This document shows positions 14,431-29,410 of a stretch of DNA of 64,000 nt, in pieces. Within the stretch, counting starts at the first letter, position 1, and each line of letters opens with the position of its first letter. This DNA comes from Arctopsyche grandis (lineage: Eukaryota; Arthropoda; Insecta; Trichoptera; Hydropsychidae): contig NC_135359.1 in the NCBI RefSeq assembly GCF_051622035.1, positions 28,301,501 to 28,365,500 on the forward strand, given 5' to 3'. A model generated the notes under the pieces. The model saw only the letters and a program-made list of their open reading frames with translations. It was not told the origin of the DNA and made no database searches. The position numbers and the translations under genes are program-made.

Positions 14431-15280
14431 ATTTATTTATTCAATTAATCATGTATACTCGTCTAACAGATTGTATCCAAATCGACGATTGTTCTACACA
14501 GATCAAGAAACATATCAAATTACATATAATACATTTTTGTAGACGACATCTATGGCCAAACATTGCAAACATTTTTAATTTATAACACACTAGTGGTTTT
14601 ACCCGATTTCGCTCGGTATTTGTAATATAAACCGCTTAAACATGACTTATCTAATAGTAAACATTTTATTAAATTTATTTGAATAGTTTTTTTTTTATAT
14701 AAATTTATTTGAATACTCATTTGTTTTTATTATTAAATTGACTGTCAAGAACAAACAAACATATATGCTAAGTCTCTTTCGAAATTATATGTATACATGA
14801 ATCCGGCGCCTGCGCCCCCGGGGACTTCGAATCCTTTGAATCGAAAAAAATCGAATCGGCACCTATGAATCAAAAAAAAAAAAATCAAATGTCTTGTCTA
14901 CGAACCAACCAACCAAGGTTACATACATATATGCAAAGTCTCTTTCGAAATTATACATTAGATGTTATACAGCACGGATATTTTTGTACATTAACCATCC
15001 ACAGAGACATCTATGGAAAAAAAAATTGCATTATTTTTGTATACAATCGGCAAACTATGAGACACTGAACAACTCAAGGTTTGCGAGAGAAATTGGGGAG
15101 GGAATACCAATTTTTACAGTTACCATTTCAATGAAAATCAGAAAAATTGGAAAATTCTGATAAGAAACGATCAAACTCGAATCTCAAACCAAGGTCAACA
15201 ACTGGACTCTATTAGTGGGAATCGACCCCTTGACACTCTGCACGAAAGAATAAGACACTAGGCTACGCTGCTGGTTATGC
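14431..15280 (-). repeat. Composite repeat ending in a minus-strand SINE
   Basis: At 14590 a CACTAGTGGTTTTACCCGAT motif starts a hairpin-type element. From about 14965 to 15278 lies a SINE on the minus strand that matches 40480-40772 along its whole length. The tRNA-like head is at the right end: on the minus strand, GCAGCGTAGCCTAGTG followed by a decayed B box GGGTCGATTCCC. Material at 14460-14580 also resembles 39990-40440, so the two loci share a longer composite repeat. Confidence 0.65.
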
Positions 15281-17136
<1,856 letters not shown>

Positions 17137-17349
17137 AATGACTTCTAGCTACATACATATTTACACATGTTGTTTTCATGTATGCTATTGTGCTATTTTT
17201 TATTTATATATATATATATGAGTAATTTATCTTTATTTATGTGTATTTATGTGTTTATGTGTACATATATGCATGTATAATGTTTGTATGTTTATGGATG
17301 TATGTAATATATGTGTATGTGTATATGTATATGTGTATGTATGTATATG

Positions 17350-17352
<3 letters not shown>

Positions 17353-17404
<52 letters not shown>
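17353..17404. repeat. (TA)n microsatellite within TG/TA-rich sequence
   Basis: TA array of about 50 bp flanked on both sides by GTATATGT/ATGTGTATGT variants covering roughly 17240-17520. Confidence 0.95.
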
Positions 17405-17408
<4 letters not shown>

Positions 17409-17540
17409 AGGTGTGTATGTATGTATATGTATATATGTGTATTTTTATATTTATGAATGTATGTATGTGTATTTGTGTATACGTGTAAGAATTTGTGTAT
17501 ATATGGATGGTGTACTTATATGTTTATATAATTGTCTTTG

Positions 17541-17625
17541 GCCAGGAAGGTGCATTGGGTTTACCTGTTAGGCCTTCTTGGTGTAAATTAAATAAAATAA
17601 ATAAAAAAATATATATAAGTATTCA
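17541..17625 (+). repeat. SINE 3' end fragment
   Basis: Contains GCATTGGGTTTACCTGTTAG followed by an A/T-rich AAATAAATAAAA tail, matching the 3' end of the SINE at 10052-10110. The tRNA head is missing, so this is a 5'-truncated copy. Confidence 0.6.
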
Positions 17626-17674
17626 ATAAGAAGTTATATCGTATATGTACATCAATGGCCGTAAATCAATATAT

Positions 17675-17873
17675 AAGGAAAAATAAACTATAATTGTGGT
17701 CGTTGAATTGCTTACATTTACAAAAAAATAATAAAAGCGTGTCTAAATAAGTATACAATGTGATGGCGTTCGATAATTTTCTTATAAACTTGCTAAAGTT
17801 TTTTTTTTCCATATAATAAAATAAATCGTCCAAGTATCGCGAAGGGAATTAACATACGACTACAGTTAAATTC
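17675..17873 (+). repeat. 200-bp direct repeat, copy 1
   Basis: Matches 19859-20059 almost base for base in the same orientation, with only a few substitutions and small indels in the A and T runs. The flanks differ at both ends. No ORF spans it. Confidence 0.85.
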
Positions 17874-19526
17874 TGCGCGCGTACATTAATACGGGAGGAA
17901 AAGCCTGTTCCTCTTGTTCCTGTTGTATCCTGCTCGCGCAAATTAAGTATGTACCGTTTACCATGCACCCTTTTTTTATCTTTCAAATTAAGATCTTTCG
18001 ATTTTCGATCTTTGCCTTCCAATATTTGCGTTTTCGGGCGTTTCACATTCGGGCTCGTGAGGTAGACCCATAATGTAGACACAGGGAAAGAACTGTGATA
18101 TTTGAAATAATTTCACATACCATTAAAAACAAATAATTTGATTTGGATTTTGATAAAAAAAATCTATTTCGCCGCGACAATTTGTAAACTGAGACGTTCT
18201 ACATATAATATTAAATACACAATATATTTTCATTTCAACATATAAAAGTTCACCATATCGATAAATTCGAGACTTTTTTATACACAATATGAATGTTTAC
18301 ATATATGTATGAATGTTTGAAGGCAACACTTGAATTTCTGAATGGAAATAAATTTAAATTTATTGAACCGAATAGACTCGTAATTGAATATTTAATCGAA
18401 TTTTACTCTTGCATTTATGCATCATGCTGGAGTATTCAATAAAAGTTCTAAAATTATTATTTTAATATATAATTGGTAACATATGATGCCTCTACTTTTC
18501 AATATTTAATATATTTTTGAGTAGATAACATTTTTTTAGTCTTAAAGCTATTCAATGGAAACGCTTAAACTTAAATAGAACATTTTTAATTTTAGTTATA
18601 TATTTAATTATTACAAGTAAGAACGCGAAAAAATATAATTTATTTCTCAGATCAAAGTTTGATAATTTAGCTCGGAAAATTGGTAATGAAAAAACGCTTT
18701 CGACACGGCACTACATTAATTCCATTATGGTAAAATATTCAATTGAGGTCTGGTACGAGTGTATAGATATAAATGATGACTGAAACAAAATCCGATATCT
18801 TGGAAGAAGAAGTCTACGAGAGCAAGGGTTCTGTACGAGAATATGGTTTGTTAAAATTTAAATTTCCATTAAAAGAAATTCAATAACGAGCGTAAAGTAA
18901 AATTGCAAGATAAAATTCAAACGATACCACGTCGTCCAACACAATCTTATTGAGCAATAAAACAGATATAAATAAAATCGTGGTTGAAACGGAACGGGTA
19001 ATTAGCTTAGTGTTCGATATCAAAATTTCTTGAAATACACGTCAAATGGGTAAAACGTGGGCTATATAAGGTTTCTCGGGATAAAGCCGTTCAAGTGTCC
19101 GAAGTAAATATTGTTTTTACGTGAAAGGAGAAAGAAGCCGCACAAAAGGCAGAATCGATACAAAGTATTAACTCTCATCTGATGAAGATGACGAGTATCG
19201 ATTCTATGCGGCTTAACGAAAACGATCCAGCCGGGGAAAACAGGAGTGGGTGGGAAATGGAAGGAAGGTCAGAAAATTCGCATGGAAAAATCGCGACTGG
19301 TGGTAAACCACACTATAATGGAATTTTTGTGTCGGCGTAAGTCACTTGAAGTGATATCAAGGTTAGACATCTGTCAAATTAAAGCGTCAAGTTCCGTCAG
19401 AAATAAAAATCATCCTGAGCCTAAAAAAAAAAGGATACATATGTATACATATATACTCGTACTTTAAAATATTCCAATTATTAAGTTAAAATGGAAATTC
19501 AAAGTTTTATAAATACCATTGAATGC

Positions 19527-19630
<104 letters not shown>

Positions 19631-19858
19631 TTAACAAACACAAACACTGGCAGAAGCACACATTTTCAAACAACTTAAATATCGTAAACAAAAACCGAAA
19701 AAACGAAAATCGAAACTACGTATATTGTAGTTACTAAGTAACAAAAAACTCCTCGTACTATTAAAATAAATGAACTTGACTGAATTTTTTTTAAAATCAT
19801 TTTATATTCCATACCAGTTGGTTGACTCAACATCAGTATTTTGACATCGAAAATCTTC

Positions 19859-20059
19859 AAAGGAAAAATAAACTATAATTGTAATCGTTGAATTGCTTAC
19901 ATTTACAAAAAAATTAATAAAAGCGTGTCTAAATTAGCAAATTTACAATGTGATGGCGTTCGATAATTTTCTTATAGACTCGCTAAAGTTTTTTTTCCAT
20001 ACAATAAAATAAATCGTCCAAGTATCGCGAAGGGAATTAACATACGACTACAGTTAAAT
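19859..20059 (+). repeat. 200-bp direct repeat, copy 2
   Basis: Second copy of the segment at 17675-17873, about 2.2 kb downstream. Both copies end at the same point, just after CATACGACTACAGTTAAATT. Confidence 0.85.
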
Positions 20060-20189
20060 TTAACGACATCATGAATTATTCAAACGCCTTTGCGACCGGT
20101 ACGGCGAAGAAATCGTCGACGACACAAACGATTGTCTCCGAACTAAAATATAGCACATACATATTTATATTAAAAAAATAAAAACCTAA

Positions 20190-20925
20190 TTATAATAAAA
20201 TATTTAGGAGTAACGTTCGATAAAAGATTGAGATGAGCACCTCACATTGAGGGAGCGAAATGCAAGGCGATGCGGGGTATATCCTCAATATATCCAATAT
20301 TTAATCGCCATAGTTCTTTATCAACTCAAAATAAAATAAAATTATATCGCGCGGTCATATTACCATTATTAACCTATGCTTCACCTGTATGGAATAACGC
20401 CTCGAATACTTACCTTTCCAAGCTCCAAGTAATACAAAATAAATCCCTAAAAATAATTTATAATACACCCATATATACTAACTTGAAAAAACTGCATGCC
20501 ATATATAATATTCCGTTTATTACAGACATTACTAACAAATTAACCAGTAGATTCTATGACAGAATCACTAATAACCATACTAACACACTTGTGAAGAGTC
20601 TCGGTGATTTCAAAATTTCTATACCCTTCAGGTATAACACACAGATTACCCAAACACAATCTGCTCTAGGTCATTGACTTTAGTGAGTCTTTAATTAATA
20701 TTATGTATTAGATGTATTATGAAAATTTATAAGGATTGTAAATAGGTTTTTGAGCTCTTTTTTCTATTATGCTGTAGATTAACATTAGAATAATATAATA
20801 CCATGATTAGTAACCAAATTAAATTAAATTGTAAAATAGAAAATGATCAGTAGATCAGTAGCTATTAAAATAGATATAAGATGTATTGTGAACATAATTT
20901 CGTAATAATAAAAAGCATTTAAAAA

Positions 20926-20930
<5 letters not shown>
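20190..20930 (+). mobile_element. Jockey-like non-LTR retrotransposon, 3' fragment
   Basis: The fragment encodes the C-terminal end of a reverse transcriptase. KYLGVTFDKRLR appears near its start, followed after an in-frame stop by an open run (20270-20677, 135 aa) with YRAVILPLLTYASPVWNNAS, typical of the region after the RT palm. The 3' UTR (GTAAATAGGTTTTTGAGCTC to AAAAAGCATTTAAAAAA) is shared with 30540-30700 and 47478-47690. The copy is severely 5'-truncated and cannot be active. It ends in poly(A) and then a TA array at about 20935-20987. Confidence 0.85.

Positions 20931-20934
<4 letters not shown>

Positions 20935-20987
<53 letters not shown>
20935..20987. repeat. (TA)n microsatellite at retroelement tail
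   Basis: TA array of about 50 bp directly after the poly(A) of the retroelement fragment. It was probably seeded by the A-rich tail. Confidence 0.93.
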
Positions 20988-20989
<2 letters not shown>

Positions 20990-22104
20990 CATACATATAT
21001 AGTAAATAGGTTTTTGAGCTATTTTATTTTATTTTTTATTTTATTTTATTTTATTAATTGAAAAATCAACAGACAGGATGTACATAGATATGTATAAAAA
21101 AAACAAAAAGTAAATAAATAATATATGTAACATCCGAGTCCAATAATAGATTTTTACAAAAATGAAAAAGATAAATATAAGGAAAACAAATTAAAAAGTA
21201 AAGAATAAAGGCATGACAAAATATGTAGAACATTGCATAATTAAACTATAGTATTAAAATATTTGGAAAAGGTTATAAAATAGAATATAAGAAGAAATTG
21301 AAATTTACAAATATAAAACAAATGAAAAAGGTAAATACAAAATAAACAAATGAAAAGGAAAAGAATGAAAGCTATAATATGATTAAATAGCACATTACAT
21401 AACTAAACTAAAGTATAAAAATATTGGAAATATTGGAAAAATAGAATAGGAGAAGAAATGAATAAAGATTCTCTTGATGTTAGACCTGAATTGATGTAGG
21501 GAAATACCAAATAGATCAACCTCATTCAGCTCTCCGTTAAACATACGATAAACGCGCTGCAGATAAAAATATTTTTGGGAATTAGTATTGAAAGGATCAA
21601 GTGAAAAGAGTGCAACGCGTCTAGAGTATCGAACTGGGATTCTGAAATTAACCTTATTCAGTAAATCAGAACAATCAAGGAAACCATTTATGAGCTTAAA
21701 GAAGAATATAGCATCAGTATGTCGTCGCCTGACAGAAATATTGTTAAAAGAAAGGATTTTTAAAATGTCGGAAACAGTAGAATGGGTATAGGTAGGAAAA
21801 AGGTAGCGTAAGGATTTAATAAATTTAAGTTGAATTTTCGCAATACAATTAATATGGGATAAATAAAAAGGTGACCAGATAATTGAGGCAAATTCAAGTA
21901 TTTTAGTACATAAGGATCATTAAAAGGTTTTTTTGAGCGGAGTAGGAATCCAAGAGATTTAAATGCTTTGTTGGTAATAAAAGAAATATGTTCAGAGAAA
22001 TCTAGTTTATTATTGAGTATAACACCAAGATCCTTAATAGAAGATGACGTGTTAAGGATTGAATGATTTAATTGATATTGATTGGTAATAATTGACTTAT
22101 TTCT

Positions 22105-22576
<472 letters not shown>

Positions 22577-22819
22577 CTTGGAAAGGTTAAAAATGTTGTC
22601 GCTTGGATCCTGTCCACGCCCCTGTACGTATTTAGCTGAAAATTTATATTTGTATTCTTTATGTAATGACTTAGAGCTTCTAAATATTTGGTCAGAATTC
22701 GTAAACCGGAAGTAGTATTTATTTTTAAAACAATATTTCACTATTTTTTTTTAATGTATCAAGGTAAAAGCTAAGCATGCTACATACAAAATTTATGTAC
22801 AACAAACAAATTTTGTATT

Positions 22820-24925
22820 TCAAAAACGCCAATCACGATATCTACGCATCAGCGGAAGTTTTCGCCACAAAGGGTAATATCTTCTTAAATAACTTGATTT
22901 TAGTGTGTCTTCTGGTATTTTCGGATCTTCGGTTACTGCAGTGGGAGCTATTTTTGTTCCATATCGTCCAATAAATAATATTTCCCCGGTGGTTTTCTTG
23001 ATCACGAATATAAATGGGTGATTGCAATTAAATTCATTCGGTAAACTTGCACCATAGCCTATAATAGCTATAAAAAAAATACAATAAATAAATGTTCATA
23101 TACACGTATGATATAAATAAGCTGTTACACGAGGACTTATGGTCCCATTTGGATATTTGTATGTACCTGTCGCTGCTGCTGCTTCTGTACCTTCCTCGTT
23201 TATTTCTATAAAAGCTTTCTGAATAACTTTAGATACAGTGATTTTTTGATTACCACTCAATATTCCAGACAAATCACCTTTCGATGAATCAAAGATAAGA
23301 TTGATGCCAAGCTGAAGTGGAATGCAAAGTTTAAGATTTATTTTCCACTACCTATGTATCTACCAATTACCTCGAAATAATTACTCACTTTAGGTAAAAC
23401 TGAGTTAAGATTCATTTCGGTTTCTATTTTAAACTTTGGGAGCGAAAGGGTAATAGGACGCGTTGTTGTAATTTCATCAAAGACGGCTTCTTTCAAATTC
23501 GTGGTTGCGATTTTTTCTTCCAATTTCGATAAGCCATCTATTTCGTTTGGCAAAATTATAACCATGGATGCATCCTTACCTATGTAAGGCATTTCCAATG
23601 CCTGGAATTATGAAGATTTTGTTATTAAAATATAAGGAAATAAAATTTGGTGAGCCAAATAAAATATTTCAATAATTACCCGGGCGTCTAATGATGGAAT
23701 ATCAATGTAAGCATAATCCGATTTATGACTCATCATATCGACTTTAACTTTATCTTTAGAGTTCAAATTAAATTCTTTCTTTTCTGTCAAAGATGCGTTG
23801 AATTGTGTCTGCCATGTACCCTAATATGAAACACATGATAGAGAGAATAGTTGTGGACAAAAAGTATTTAAAATGATTCAAAACAATTTATATTGAAAGA
23901 CAATCGAATTAGGAAAAACTATTTCAATAATCCATTCGCTATACTCGTTTTTTTCATTTTTTTTTAACTTAAGCTATACGTACATATTGATTTATAAAAA
24001 TAATAATAAAAGAATCTTTAACAGCCCACCTTAAAATAAATAGCATTCACAAGAACCATGTTTGTGCCTCCATTTAAGTCAGAAGATTTAATTAAATCCT
24101 TTATTTTATTATTTGTTTTACTTTCAACCTGTTCATAAATCGAGTCGCATTAATTAATATCAAAAAATGAAAATTATTATTCAGCAAATAAAAATCCAAT
24201 AAATACCCATTGGTTTATAGTGGAAGCTGCTTTTGCTGATTCGCCAAAGTTTATATTTTGAACCTCTGAATTGAATATTTCAACGGCTTTTTCTTGAAAT
24301 TCTGGAGCTAAAGAATATCCAGGACCATCAGGAATGTAAATTTTATTAGCAATATTTAAAATTATCCCCTTTACGTCTTGCAATCCAGCTATTGTGGACT
24401 TAAAAGCTTCAGCACCCTAAAAAATCAATAAATATAGTGCATATATCTAACTAAAATTTAAATATTCATTATTAAACATACTGAATCTGGTAAATACAAA
24501 GCCGAGTTGAGTTCTTTCTGGGTTTCTCCTTGAGCTCCTACCGAAAGGAAACCTAACGCTATGTGAGCCGAAAGTGGAGAGCATATTGCATTTTCTTTAG
24601 GATTCAATAGGGCAATTTCCTGCATAAACATATTATATACGAATAAATTAAAATTTGAATTGGTACAAAATAATGTGTGAGAATATTGAAATGAAAATTG
24701 AATACCAACTATCTTTTAAAATTGAATTTTACCTTATAGAATCGCGATGAAAATTGATTGATTGCATCCTTTAATGCCAAATCTTGGTTCTGTCCATTGG
24801 TGATTGCAAAAATAGTGAAAAACAACACTAAAAAAAAGATTTTATGAAATTATTGATCAATATTACGTTACCAGCGTTTGTGTTATTTTATCGAAATTAT
24901 TACCGTTTATTAATAATCGACGCAT
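22820..24925 (-). CDS. Serpin A, secreted protease inhibitor, 9 exons
   Basis: Predicted exons on the minus strand: 24925-24904, 24827-24733, 24619-24482, 24416-24207, 24128-24030, 23820-23680, 23601-23389, 23311-23167, 23067-22820. All junctions are GT-AG and keep one frame of 436 codons before TGA. Residues 1-20 look like a signal peptide (MRRLLING then a hydrophobic run). Serpin landmarks are NAIYFKGTWQTQF (exons 5-6), SLPKFKIET (exon 7) and the hinge [11 protein letters not shown] closing exon 8. Exon 9 supplies the rest of the reactive loop. Counting from the hinge, P1-P1' is Ala361-Ser362, followed by LPNEFNCNHPF and the strand ending FIGRYGT. The hinge fits an inhibitory serpin that traps serine proteases; the elastase-like preference implied by Ala is inference. 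After FIGRYGT there is an extra 44-residue tail ending in Arg-rich sequence. Closest copy in the window is B. Confidence 0.9.
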
Positions 24926-24988
24926 TTTGATCACTTTATGTGTTCAAGTGCTTTTCACTGACTAACACAGATCTTCATAAATTAGACA

Positions 24989-24998
24989 CTTTTATATA
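24989..24998 (-). promoter_or_regulatory. Possible TATA box of serpin A
   Basis: TATATAAAAG on the minus strand, 73 bp upstream of the ATG. It is conserved in serpin B at the same distance. An arthropod initiator-like TCAGT lies at 24961-24957. The spacing from TATA to that initiator is a little long, so the true start site is uncertain. Confidence 0.45.
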
Positions 24999-25540
24999 TT
25001 TTCTCAAGATCTTTAAAATCCTCTTTCTCTTTTACTCCTTTAAGTCAATTTTTATATCTGATTAACATTAATCCTATTAGACAGATTTAAAAAATGTGGG
25101 AATCAAATATTTAAACTTACATAATCAGGACTTGAAATAGAATGCTACGGATTTTTGTATTGCATTACACATAATAAATTATGACCCGAGGAAAATTTTT
25201 CATTACATATTATTGCATTACATATAATAAATTACAACCTGAAGCAGAGGGAACAAATTTCGCCACTATGGTATTTATTTCTTAAGCAAAAAAGTATTTC
25301 TTAAGCAAAAATAAGATATAACAGTTAATACTATATAAATAGGGAAAGGGATGATAGATGTCGTGACTCTAACAACATTTTATAAATCAATTTTTAAACC
25401 AACATCATAATTTATATAATATGTAAAATATGATTTATTATACTTTTGAGATATGTAAGAATATCGGAAATAAAGTATTTTCAATATGAATTCAGTGACA
25501 GGTTGACAGGAAATTTTCATTTGGTCTATCACTACATTAC

Positions 25541-25660
25541 AGGTCTGTTACCGACAGTCTCATACTCACGCACATGCGCACGAAAGAGACGGTGCACTAA
25601 TTATCTACAAGAGACTCTACACAAGCGCATTTGTTCGCGCCAACTCTCGGTAATAGACCT
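25541..25660. repeat. Small fold-back element (MITE candidate)
   Basis: The ends AGGTCTGTTACCGA (25541-25554) and TCGGTAATAGACCT (25647-25660) are inverted repeats matching at 13 of 14 positions and enclose 92 bp. No target duplication is clear. It lies immediately 5' of serpin A's duplicated upstream block. Confidence 0.45.
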
Positions 25661-25789
25661 ATAATAAATAATACATAACGGTAATTTGATTTAGCGAGGC
25701 TTTCAACCATTTTTTTATATGAAACATTTACATTCAAATATTAAATAAATTATATTTTAAAAATATTTAAAAAAAAATACAACCACTAT

Positions 25790-25850
25790 GCGAATCGAAC
25801 ACATGGCCAACCGACCGACGGGCACAACTGAACGGCCAAAGTCGCTTCAC
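25790..25850 (-). repeat. tRNA-like SINE head, minus strand
   Basis: On the minus strand this contains GTGTTCGATTCGCATAGTGG, a B-box-like segment, preceded by a GGTTGGCCATG stretch. The match to a real tRNA fold is poor, so a decayed SINE head is more likely than a functional tRNA. Confidence 0.35.
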
Positions 25851-25949
25851 AGCATTTATTTAACAATTCTAGAGGTCCACACTTAACCACCGCTCACTCC
25901 AGAATAATCTCATCTACCGTGTGTACCTTCATATAAAGGACAAGTTGCT

Positions 25950-26850
25950 TACCACAGCTTCCCCGATCCATTTATGTATCCATTGTCTAAGCACGTAAAG
26001 GTCTCCATTGGTGAGTCTGTTATTCTGTGAGAACTCCAGCGTATCCTTTGTTCGGGCACTTGGCACCGAGTCCCGTTCGTCTGATCGGGGGTCTGTATTG
26101 TTCACTCACGAATGCACTTAGACAATGGATATTCTCTCCCATGTTCACACGTTACAGTATGTATTTACATTGGTTATATTATACCGTTTTCTTTTCAAAT
26201 TAAAATATGCTACTTCGGCATTTAAAAAAATCCTATTCAATTTACAATATTTTCATTGGATTAAATTTAAAATGAGCGGCTGCTATTTTTTTTAATATTC
26301 ACATTAATCAAGTTAGTATATCAAATATATACAACAAATTGTATTTTATTTATTTAGTCTTATAGTTACAGCTAGATGTTATACTCAATGTGTAAATAAT
26401 ACATCAAATACTTTTGCGAAATGCATATTTATTTACATAAATTATTATTATATGATATTTTTCAGCTGAAAAAATAAACCACATACTGCAATTTTGTAAA
26501 TGTTTATTTATTTATTTGAAATAAGGCCAAAAACACACTTTTATAAATATTTTTTATTTATTTTATCTTCAGAAATAGCTCAATAGCTCATACAATATAT
26601 TTGATATCTGTTTAGGCAGATATTAGTTTTGTTAATTTTAAACTCCTTTCACTAGATGTTTAAAACTTTTTTATCCACCAAATTTGTAGAATAATATTTC
26701 ATTTAATTGTATAATTGCACGTATATACCGTATTTGCGATTGAACAGTCGATTGCCCTTATTTGTTCTCTAACTCTATCAATAATTTTAGGGCTAATGTG
26801 AAGAAGCAAATATGTGGTTGATTCATTGTTTTATTTATATTCGAACTTTG
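25950..26850 (+). repeat. 0.9-kb dispersed repeat with RT tail remnant, copy 1
   Basis: Aligns over its length to 41030-41950. The left part (25960-26160) holds a 14-bp perfect inverted repeat, ATCCATTGTCTAAG at 25978-25991 and its complement at 26117-26130. The right part (26640-26830) is a decayed copy of the RT C-terminus seen in better shape at 39030-39235, including AAGAAGCAAATATGTGGTTG. Further similarity to 42120-42230 appears around 27090-27180. I read it as an old non-LTR tail joined to an unidentified short repeat. Confidence 0.7.
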
Positions 26851-27652
26851 AATTGATCATTGATCACGTGATCTAGAAAAAATGTGTGTGCTAGAATGTT
26901 TGGCTGTGTATTTTGAAGATTTTTCGAACTACGTTTATCCTATCGAACTGAAACTTAGTATCAGTTATTAAAATTCTTATCGATACGACGTAAATTGACC
27001 GTAAATGTTACCTGCCTTTATAAATGTCGTTTTATAGCTATAATAAAAATATTATACTCTAGAAATTTTATACAAAAATATTTTTTAAATACTTTTAGCT
27101 CAACTGGAAGTCTCCAGAATCAAGGATTTTTATGTTTTACTCAGAAACCTTTAAGTGTATTGAACTGAAATTTTCTGAACGTTTGTCAACCGAAATTGGC
27201 AGTTAACTCTTCTACTATTTTTTTAACTAACCTCTTTTTACTTTCACTTACGATTACTATTAAGGAAAAATTTTGCCTCTTATACAAATACAAAATTACA
27301 TCGTGTCGATAAGAATTTCAGTAACCGATACTAAGTTTCAGTTCGATAAGACTAACGGTGTTCATAAAATCCCCAAAATACACAGACACACAGTAACACA
27401 CACACACGTAATCGATTGAGTTAGAATCAGTCAAAATCTCGAGTTCGAATTTTCGCATGATCACAAAACTTCATCTACATATTGTTAGTACGTACATAGA
27501 TAAAGTAAAAGCTGGACACAGCGTTCCGAGAAGCGATAAGCGCGGAAGAAATTTTGTTTTTTCTGGCACTATTCATATCATTTTCATCTTCAAGGTCAAG
27601 TATCAAACAATATTTGGCCGCGCAGTGCTGCGCCGCTACACTGCAGTACACA

Positions 27653-27690
27653 GGAATGTCCAGTACACTGTTGTGCACTGGACATTCCAC
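27653..27690. repeat. Imperfect palindrome
   Basis: GGAATGTCCAGTACAC and GTGCACTGGACATTCC are inverted arms, 15 of 16 matching, separated by only a few bases. It sits at the left edge of the split Jockey-like element. Confidence 0.7.
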
Positions 27691-27781
27691 GACCCAACAA
27701 CTAACAAGACTAACTGAACACGTGACGAAAAACTTTGATATGAAGAGAAGTACCGGAATGGTATGTCACGACATTGAAAAG
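27690..27781 (+). mobile_element. Jockey-like RT, 5' piece split by hAT insertion
   Basis: Encodes HSTTQQLTRLTEHVTKNF then STGMVCHDIEK, the RT block that normally continues into AFDTVWH. The continuation is found at 29573 after the hAT element, so the two pieces were one element before the insertion. Confidence 0.85.
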
Positions 27782-28605
27782 CAGTGGCGGCTCGTGATAA
27801 TTTTTAGTGGCGGGGCTGCACTGAAAATATGTCTAAAAAATGTCACCATAATTATTCTATCATGTCATAACAGGACAAAATAAGCACAATTTTTGGCGTA
27901 CGACTACTTACATGTGGATTTAAGTATTATTGAAAAAAAAACTAGCAAAATTCACCACCCATTAAAGGGGTGCGTCCAAACGCGATGAAGATTTCGAAAA
28001 ATACGCTGGTACTCCAGTAAGATTGCTAAAAAAATTCGTTCTTGCTGGTTTCGCGACGCGGATTAAAAAAAACCCCAAAACCTTTCAAAAACTTAACCCC
28101 CTAATTCGTAACGAAAAACATTAACCTGTTGACAATGCATCGATACATCGGTTGTTTCATCTGCCATAACAGCTAGATAAGTTGTTTTTTTTTATTTCAG
28201 CACTTATTTGTTCCCTACACACGTTCAAAATACAATCTAAAAGTTAATTTTTAATAGTTTTTGATGTCCCTTTAAAAACCGAAGAAGTTTGAAAATGTTT
28301 TTTTAAAGAATCGTCGAAATTTTGTGAATATTCTAGAAGCCCCCGAAAAACTCCTGGATTTTTTGAATTATCTGTTTCATCGTGTCCCCTCATTGGCATT
28401 TCAAATTTACCGCAAAATTTAACGCAATCAATAATTTTAAATAAAACATCCCGATTTTTTTGACGTTTTCGTTATGCTTATCTATTTCCCGCCGACAAGC
28501 TTCCCAAAATCGTGAGATTACACAATTTTTTTAAGTGTTCGACACTTCCCTCGTGTTTTTAAATTTATCGTTTAAATGTTTTAAGTCAATAACTCCTGTT
28601 TTCGT

Positions 28606-28968
28606 CTAAGATGCTTCGCCTGGCGACTCGCCTCCAAACAAAAGACACGGATAACAAAATAACGTGTTTTTTTCTGTACATCTCGTTAACCAATTGTATT
28701 TTTTATAAATGTCTGGATTAAATTTTCGCGAGTAACTAAAAGATCTACTAGTTGCAGGCTGTGAAATAATTAAATTGGGCGTGAGGCAGCCTAATGCTTT
28801 TATAGCGACTTTTTCGGTAAGCTCTAGTCGCGAAAAGTGCAAATTTTGTAAATATTTTACTGAATTCTTTTGTTCTTCCATTTTTAAAAGAAAAAAAATC
28901 TTAATATATTTAAATAAAAAATTACGAGAAAAAGTTAAACAGATTTGAAAAAAGTTTGCTGTTATCAA
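28606..28968 (-). pseudogene. hAT transposase N-terminal fragment (TTF zinc-finger region)
   Basis: A 120-aa open run on the minus strand. Its last 60 residues resemble the TTF-type zinc finger of ZMYM1-like transposases (Trp, Cys and CYPC positions visible). It stops shortly after GGESPGEAS, and later transposase homology is only in other frames. The transposase is therefore truncated and frameshifted. It lies inside the hAT element at 27782-29564. Confidence 0.7.
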
Positions 28969-29362
28969 AATGAAAACGACTCACCGAAGATTTGATGAGG
29001 GCTCGTACACAACCAATTAAAAGTAACGAAAATGAATAAAGCTGTGATCGTGCGATTCAACTAATCAAATGTAAGATCAAGCGCGCGAAATCTTAAACAA
29101 ACTGACAGAAGAATGTCGAAGGCGAAGACTGCCGACTGTAGACGGCAGACAGGCGAAGGCTGCCGACTGTCCAGCCCAAAATGGCAGAGTGAGTGAAAGA
29201 GAAAGAGCTATCTGCAGTTGCAAATAGCTCTTTCTCTTTCTCGTTCCGAAACTCCGGGCTGCGCAGCGTTCAGCTCGGCGCTGTAACACTTTACAGCCAG
29301 TACAGCAACATTTTAATTCATCTGTCACCATACAAGTTAGTGGGGTCTTCAAAACGGTCAAC

Positions 29363-29410
29363 ATTACTTACAATATCACCCTTTTGGATATGGGTGATAT
29401 TGTAAGTAAT
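29363..29410. repeat. 19-bp perfect inverted repeat inside hAT
   Basis: Arms 29363-29381 (ATTACTTACAATATCACCC) and 29392-29410 are exact complements around a 10-bp spacer. A second hairpin (AGAAAGAGCTAT / ATAGCTCTTTCT) lies nearby at about 29203-29241. Confidence 0.9.

Noticed and set aside
22777-22974. Plus-strand ORF over serpin A exon 9, and similar plus-strand frames at 47968-48153, 56446-56700 and 61546-61728
   Set aside because: Antisense shadows of conserved serpin exons. The minus strand carries the splice sites and family motifs.
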